From positions 298,156 through 362,155 of the forward strand of contig WOFQ01000036.1 of NCBI GenBank assembly GCA_012184525.1: 64,000 bases of DNA, read 5' to 3'. The position numbers and the translations under genes are program-made. Shown piece by piece: positions 60,020 through 64,000 of this stretch (within the stretch, counting starts at the first letter, position 1; each line of letters opens with the position of its first letter). The notes under the pieces were generated by a model. The model was not told the origin of the DNA and ran no database searches. It worked only from the letters and a program-made list of their open reading frames with translations. The DNA comes from Xenoacremonium recifei. Taxonomy: Eukaryota; Ascomycota; Sordariomycetes; Hypocreales; Nectriaceae.

Positions 60020-61242
60020 TATCCCTGGCGATGGGGTTTTTAGCTGTGGAAGTGTTCTATAGGGGAGCGAAGAAGCTGAAGGGGGGGCGATGTACAGTAT
60101 AGGGAGCGAGGCGGGGGAGGTAATGGAGGAGGTCGTTGGTCGAGTCTCGATACCCAGGATGGATGACGCACGCATGATAGATTTGATGCGAGATCGGAGT
60201 GGGAGGATAGCGATGACCAGGGGGGGCGGATGGGTTGGTTGTCTTTATGTATGGCGATTTGCATGTCATGATCATTCAGGGTTCTGATGTTAGGCGTTGG
60301 GGAGGCGGCATTCGATGATGACTAGGACATGTGCGCAGACCAGAGGATGATCCCGGGTTGGACGAAACTCGGGGGGTATTATTACTACTAGCTTACAGGG
60401 GACGATAAATGAATTCAACTATATTTCCATATTTGGCTGGTTGCTGGGCTTCCTGTCTTGACTCGTAGCGGTGGAAAAGCAAACCACCAGGACTGACGAT
60501 GGCGGTAACGTGAGGCCGGCCCAGTGATGTAAAGATGCCGTATCACAGTGAAATGGAATTAAAGGTCCGATAATAAAGCGTCAGGCGGTGACTGAAGTCC
60601 GTGAGTGCACTGAAAAATTGAAAGGGGGCTCGCTTGCAGGGTAAGTGTTGACTGACGGATGAGGTGATGAGTGAGACAGACGAAAGAGGCTGAGGCGAGG
60701 GTGGCTGGTGAGACGCTGGATAATTAGTGGCGGTGGCATCCGGCCGACGTCGCAGGCAGGCCTCGATCTCTCCGGGGAGCTGAGAAAAGACTTCCAGGGG
60801 CTCGAGCGCTAGACAACGATCTCCCATCCTGCTGAAGCACCTGTTCGGCCCCTGGAAGCCCCTGGAAGCTGGACGGGAAGCCCTGGAAATAGCCCCACCA
60901 TGACGGCGTCCGGCGTGTGAGTGGCGTGGCGGGGCAGGAGCGATGCGGCCACCCGCCGGGAGCAGGACAGGCAGGAACCCCGCCAAACCCGTCATGAAGT
61001 TTGGACTTGGAACCACCTCACAAATTTATCCATCCAACATCCAACCCTCCTCCGTCACCTCACCGGCACTCCCTTCGCGTCGGCCAAGAGTCACAGCAGA
61101 TCCCCGTCACCTGATCCAGGGCTATCACTCTCTAGGTACTTCTACCACTCCGGCGCTGCAGCTATCGTCCTCGTTGCTCACCTCAAGCAGATTTCTGACT
61201 CGAACATCCATCTCATCGTTTCCTACCCCCCCGGCATCAATC
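60020..61242. other. Spacer between kog1 and the AspRS gene
   Basis: Promoter and leader of the tRNA synthetase. From 60943 the AspRS frame is open without a stop up to the normal start (see findings). No other gene seen. Confidence 0.5.
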
Positions 61243-63012
61243 ATGGCCGACGCTGCTCCGATCGACCCCCCCGCCGCCGAGAACCCTCCCGCTGCCGGCG
61301 AGGGCGAGGCTGGCCCCTCGAAGAAAGCGCTGAAGAAGGCTGAAGCCAAGGCCAAGAAGGAGGCCGAGAAGGCTAAGCGAGCTGCCGAGCACCAGGCCAA
61401 GCAGGCGGCTGCCAAAGCTGCGGCCGGCAACACCGAGGACCTGGCCACCGACAACTACGGCGATGCCACGCACATCACCAAGGTCGAGTCCGAGCGCCTC
61501 AAGCTGCGCAATATCGGCGACGAGCACCTGGGAAAGTCGATCAAGCTGCGTGCCTGGATCCAGAACGCGCGAATGCAGGGCGCCAAGATGGCCTTTGTCG
61601 AGCTGCGAGAGGAGCGCAACTGGGCCATCCAGGGCGTTGTCGCGGCGAGTCCCGATGGAACCCCCGTGTCGAAGCAGATGGTCAAGTGGATTGGCGCTCT
61701 GAAGCTGGAGAGCTACGTCCTTGTCGAGGCCCGCGTGGAGAAGCCCCTCGAGCCCGTCAAGAGCGTCCGCGTCTCTGACTACGAGCTGCACATCACCAAG
61801 TGCTACTGCATCTCATCCGGCCCTGAGGTCCTAGGAATGGGCCTCGTGGTCGCCAACAAGGCTGTCACCAACTTCGATGATGAGGATGCCGGTGCTCCTG
61901 TCGAGGGCGTCGAGAACCTGTCTCTCGACAACATCCCCGCCGCCAGCATGGCCACTCACCTCAACAACCCCGTCATGCACAAGCGTGCTCCCGTCCAGCA
62001 GGCCATTGCCGATGTGCGCATGACGGTCCGCAAGCTCTTCTCCGAGTACCTCGAGGCCAGAGACTTCGTCCAGTTCGAACCCCCCTGCCTCATTGCTGCC
62101 GCCTCCGAGGGTGGCTCCAACGTCTTCAGCCTGCCTTATTTCGACAAGCAAGCCTATCTCGCCCAATCGCCCCAGTTCTACAAGCAAATCGAGATTGCTG
62201 GTGGTCGAAAGCGAGTCTTTTGCATTGGACCTGTGTTCCGTGCTGAGAACTCCAACACTCCTAGACACATGACTGAGGTTTGTCGTTTCAGTGGTTCCGA
62301 GTCTGGAAAGCCATAACTAACAGTTTTGATATAGTTCACCGGTCTCGATCTGGAAATGGAGATCGAGGACCATTACCACGAGGTTCTTCACATGCTCGAG
62401 GGCGTCCTCCTGTACATCTTCCGCGGCATCAAGGAGCGATGCGCTGAACAAGTTGCCCTGATCCGCACCGTTTACCCCTCTGAAGAGTTCCTCCTCCCCG
62501 AAGATGGCAAGGAGGTGCGTCTGACCTTTGCCGAGGGCCAGGCTCTGCTCCGAGCCGAAGGCCCCGAAGAGTACCGCAACGTCACCGACGACGAGGACAT
62601 GTCGACGCCCCAGGAGAAGGCCCTGGGTGCGCTGATCCGTGAGAAGTACAAGACCGACTTCTACGTCCTGGACAAGTTCCCCGAGGGCGCCCGCCCCTTT
62701 TACGCGCTCGAGGACCCCGAGAACCCCAAGGTCACCAACGCCTACGACTTCTTCATGCGTGGCCAGGAGATCCTCTCCGGCGGCCAGCGTCTACACACGC
62801 CTGACCTGCTCGAGGCCCGTCTGCGCAAGAAGGGCATCGACCCCTCCAGCCAGGGCATCAAGGAGTACGTGGACATTTTCCGCAGCGCCGGTGTGCCGCC
62901 CCATGGCGGTGGCGGTATCGGTCTCGACCGTGTGGTTGCCTGGTACTTGAACTTGCCCAGCGTGCATCTTGCGAGCTACTATCCTCGTACGCCCAAGAGG
63001 TTGCTGCCGTAA
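61243..63012 (+). CDS. dps1: Aspartyl-tRNA synthetase, cytosolic
   Basis: Attaches aspartate to tRNA-Asp. Exons 61243-62277 and 62335-63012 give 570 residues, joined in phase 0 (gtttgt donor; ctaac branch and TAG acceptor). A Lys/Ala-rich N-terminal helix (KKALKKAEAKAKKEAEKAKR) probably binds tRNA as in yeast Dps1. An anticodon-binding OB fold follows (IKLRAWIQNARMQGAKMAFV). The class II core has motif 1 near FVQFEPPCLIAAASEGG, motif 2 GPVFRAENSNTPRHMTEFTGL with the Arg in FRAE, and motif 3 GGGGIGLDRVVAWYL with the ending PRTPKRLLP. All three class II motifs are intact. The start is the ATG that begins the conserved length; an upstream in-frame extension is discussed in findings. Confidence 0.95.
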
Positions 63013-64000
63013 AGAGCCTTTGGAGGAATGTGTGAAATGTAAGTGTGGAAAATTTTGGAGATGGTTGTCTATCGGTATGTGATATGACGGAGACGGATAG
63101 ATGATTGATATGGTCTATGATATAGGTAGATTTTATTGGAGTTTTACGTTAGGAGAGTCAATTGATCGTCTTGGTGATCCTGCGAGAGATATAAAGCCTG
63201 TGGAAACAAGCTCTGCGATGCAAATAGCAGGTTTTCCTTCCATCTGCCGAGAGAAACGGATCCTCACGCTTTGGATCCCGATCCTTGACATTGTCCTGAT
63301 CTCGAACCATAGGTCAATCCCTGTTCTAGTCAGATTACAATCAACGATGTGTCAGAGCTTGCCCTTCTTAAGGCAGATGAGATCTCAATGAGGCTATGTC
63401 CATGCAATCAACCAGCATGTTCATATCGCAACAGTCCAATCATCAATATCACCTCCTCGCATCACAACTCGTACCCCGACCAATCACGCACCTCCCTCTC
63501 GGCACATCCCGCACTTCCCCTAAACCTCTTTAAGCCTAGTCCATCGAGACTCCAGCATTTGTGTAACGCCAAATTACAATCCCTCTCACCACAGAGAAGC
63601 GGTTTGTGTATCACTTTTCCGCATTACGACAAAAAAGCCCACACGGGGAAGCAAAGTCTACTTCCCCAGGAAAAATATCGCAATTGTGTAACATCCTATT
63701 TGGGCGATACGGTGAGGGCTTACGGAGACATTTTGCATCTCGAGCTTTCCCTTCTCCTTAAGTCATAACTCGAGGTCTTCCCTAATAAAGGATTTTTCTG
63801 CCACTCTATATATCTTACTAAAACTGCTAGGTAATATTAAATCAGCTATTATTATTAATTCCTTATTAGCTAGGTATATACAGTAAGGAAAGAGCTCTAG
63901 CCTGCTGTAACGGGCTGGGCCCGTGGAGGAACCTCGGCTTACACTCTCGTTGGCAATATCGCTTACGCTTTTAGACCCACAGCTCGAGAGCTCTAGAGCT
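63013..64000. other. 3' flank, becoming AT-rich at the window end
   Basis: No supported gene in the last ~990 bases. From about 63775 to 63900 the sequence is mostly A and T with very few CpG, and 63961-64000 repeats AGCTCGAGAGCTC-like words. This could be the start of a decayed repeat. Confidence 0.45.

Noticed and set aside
63349..63768. 139-codon plus-strand frame near the right end
   Set aside because: No motif and poor codon use; lies in the flank that turns AT-rich.

Overview
The window is nuclear DNA of a filamentous ascomycete, most likely a Sordariomycete and possibly Hypocreales. The evidence is short introns (about 45-95 nt) with GT..AG ends and CTAAC/CTGAC-type branch sites, G/C-ending codons in genes, C/T-rich leaders, and a set of fungal proteins (KOG1, TeaA/Tea1-type kelch protein, Erf2, Mic19, cytosolic AspRS, SMC5). 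I found no bacterial or viral genes, no CRISPR array and no intact transposon. Species cannot be fixed from sequence alone.

Layout. 0-13.8 kb is mostly housekeeping: a small three-pass membrane protein, Erf2 palmitoyltransferase, a small mitochondrial protein, phosphoserine phosphatase, PAPS reductase, TYW3 (wybutosine synthesis) and MIC19. 13.8-16.7 kb has no protein gene but holds a tRNA-like Pol III unit with a long T-run. 16.7-19.4 kb has a ferric-reductase-family oxidoreductase convergent with another small membrane protein. 19.9-40.6 kb looks accessory: a DUF7924-like protein, a Cys-rich protein with a degenerate F-box, a C2H2/EST1-like protein, a proline-rich protein, an unknown 401-residue protein, a free-standing RNase HI and an F-box protein, separated by long empty spacers. 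42.5-63 kb returns to core genes: SMC5, TeaA/Tea1-like kelch/coiled-coil protein, KOG1 (raptor) and aspartyl-tRNA synthetase. The last few hundred bases become AT-rich, as at the edge of a degraded repeat.

The genes do not form one pathway or a biosynthetic cluster. Loose functional themes are growth control (KOG1, TeaA, Erf2), translation (AspRS, TYW3), mitochondria (MIC19 and the small protein) and sulphur/serine metabolism (PAPS reductase, phosphoserine phosphatase). All multi-exon models were joined by hand from splice signals and reading-frame continuity; none was checked against transcripts or a database.

The best leads are: two tRNA-like units 28 kb apart with nearly identical 3' ends; an in-frame, mostly basic extension upstream of AspRS; several stop-free introns with lengths divisible by three and several AAG 3' splice sites; a PD...VVEIR pattern in the DUF7924-like protein; and a well-formed terminal exon (34340-34504) with no clear parent gene.
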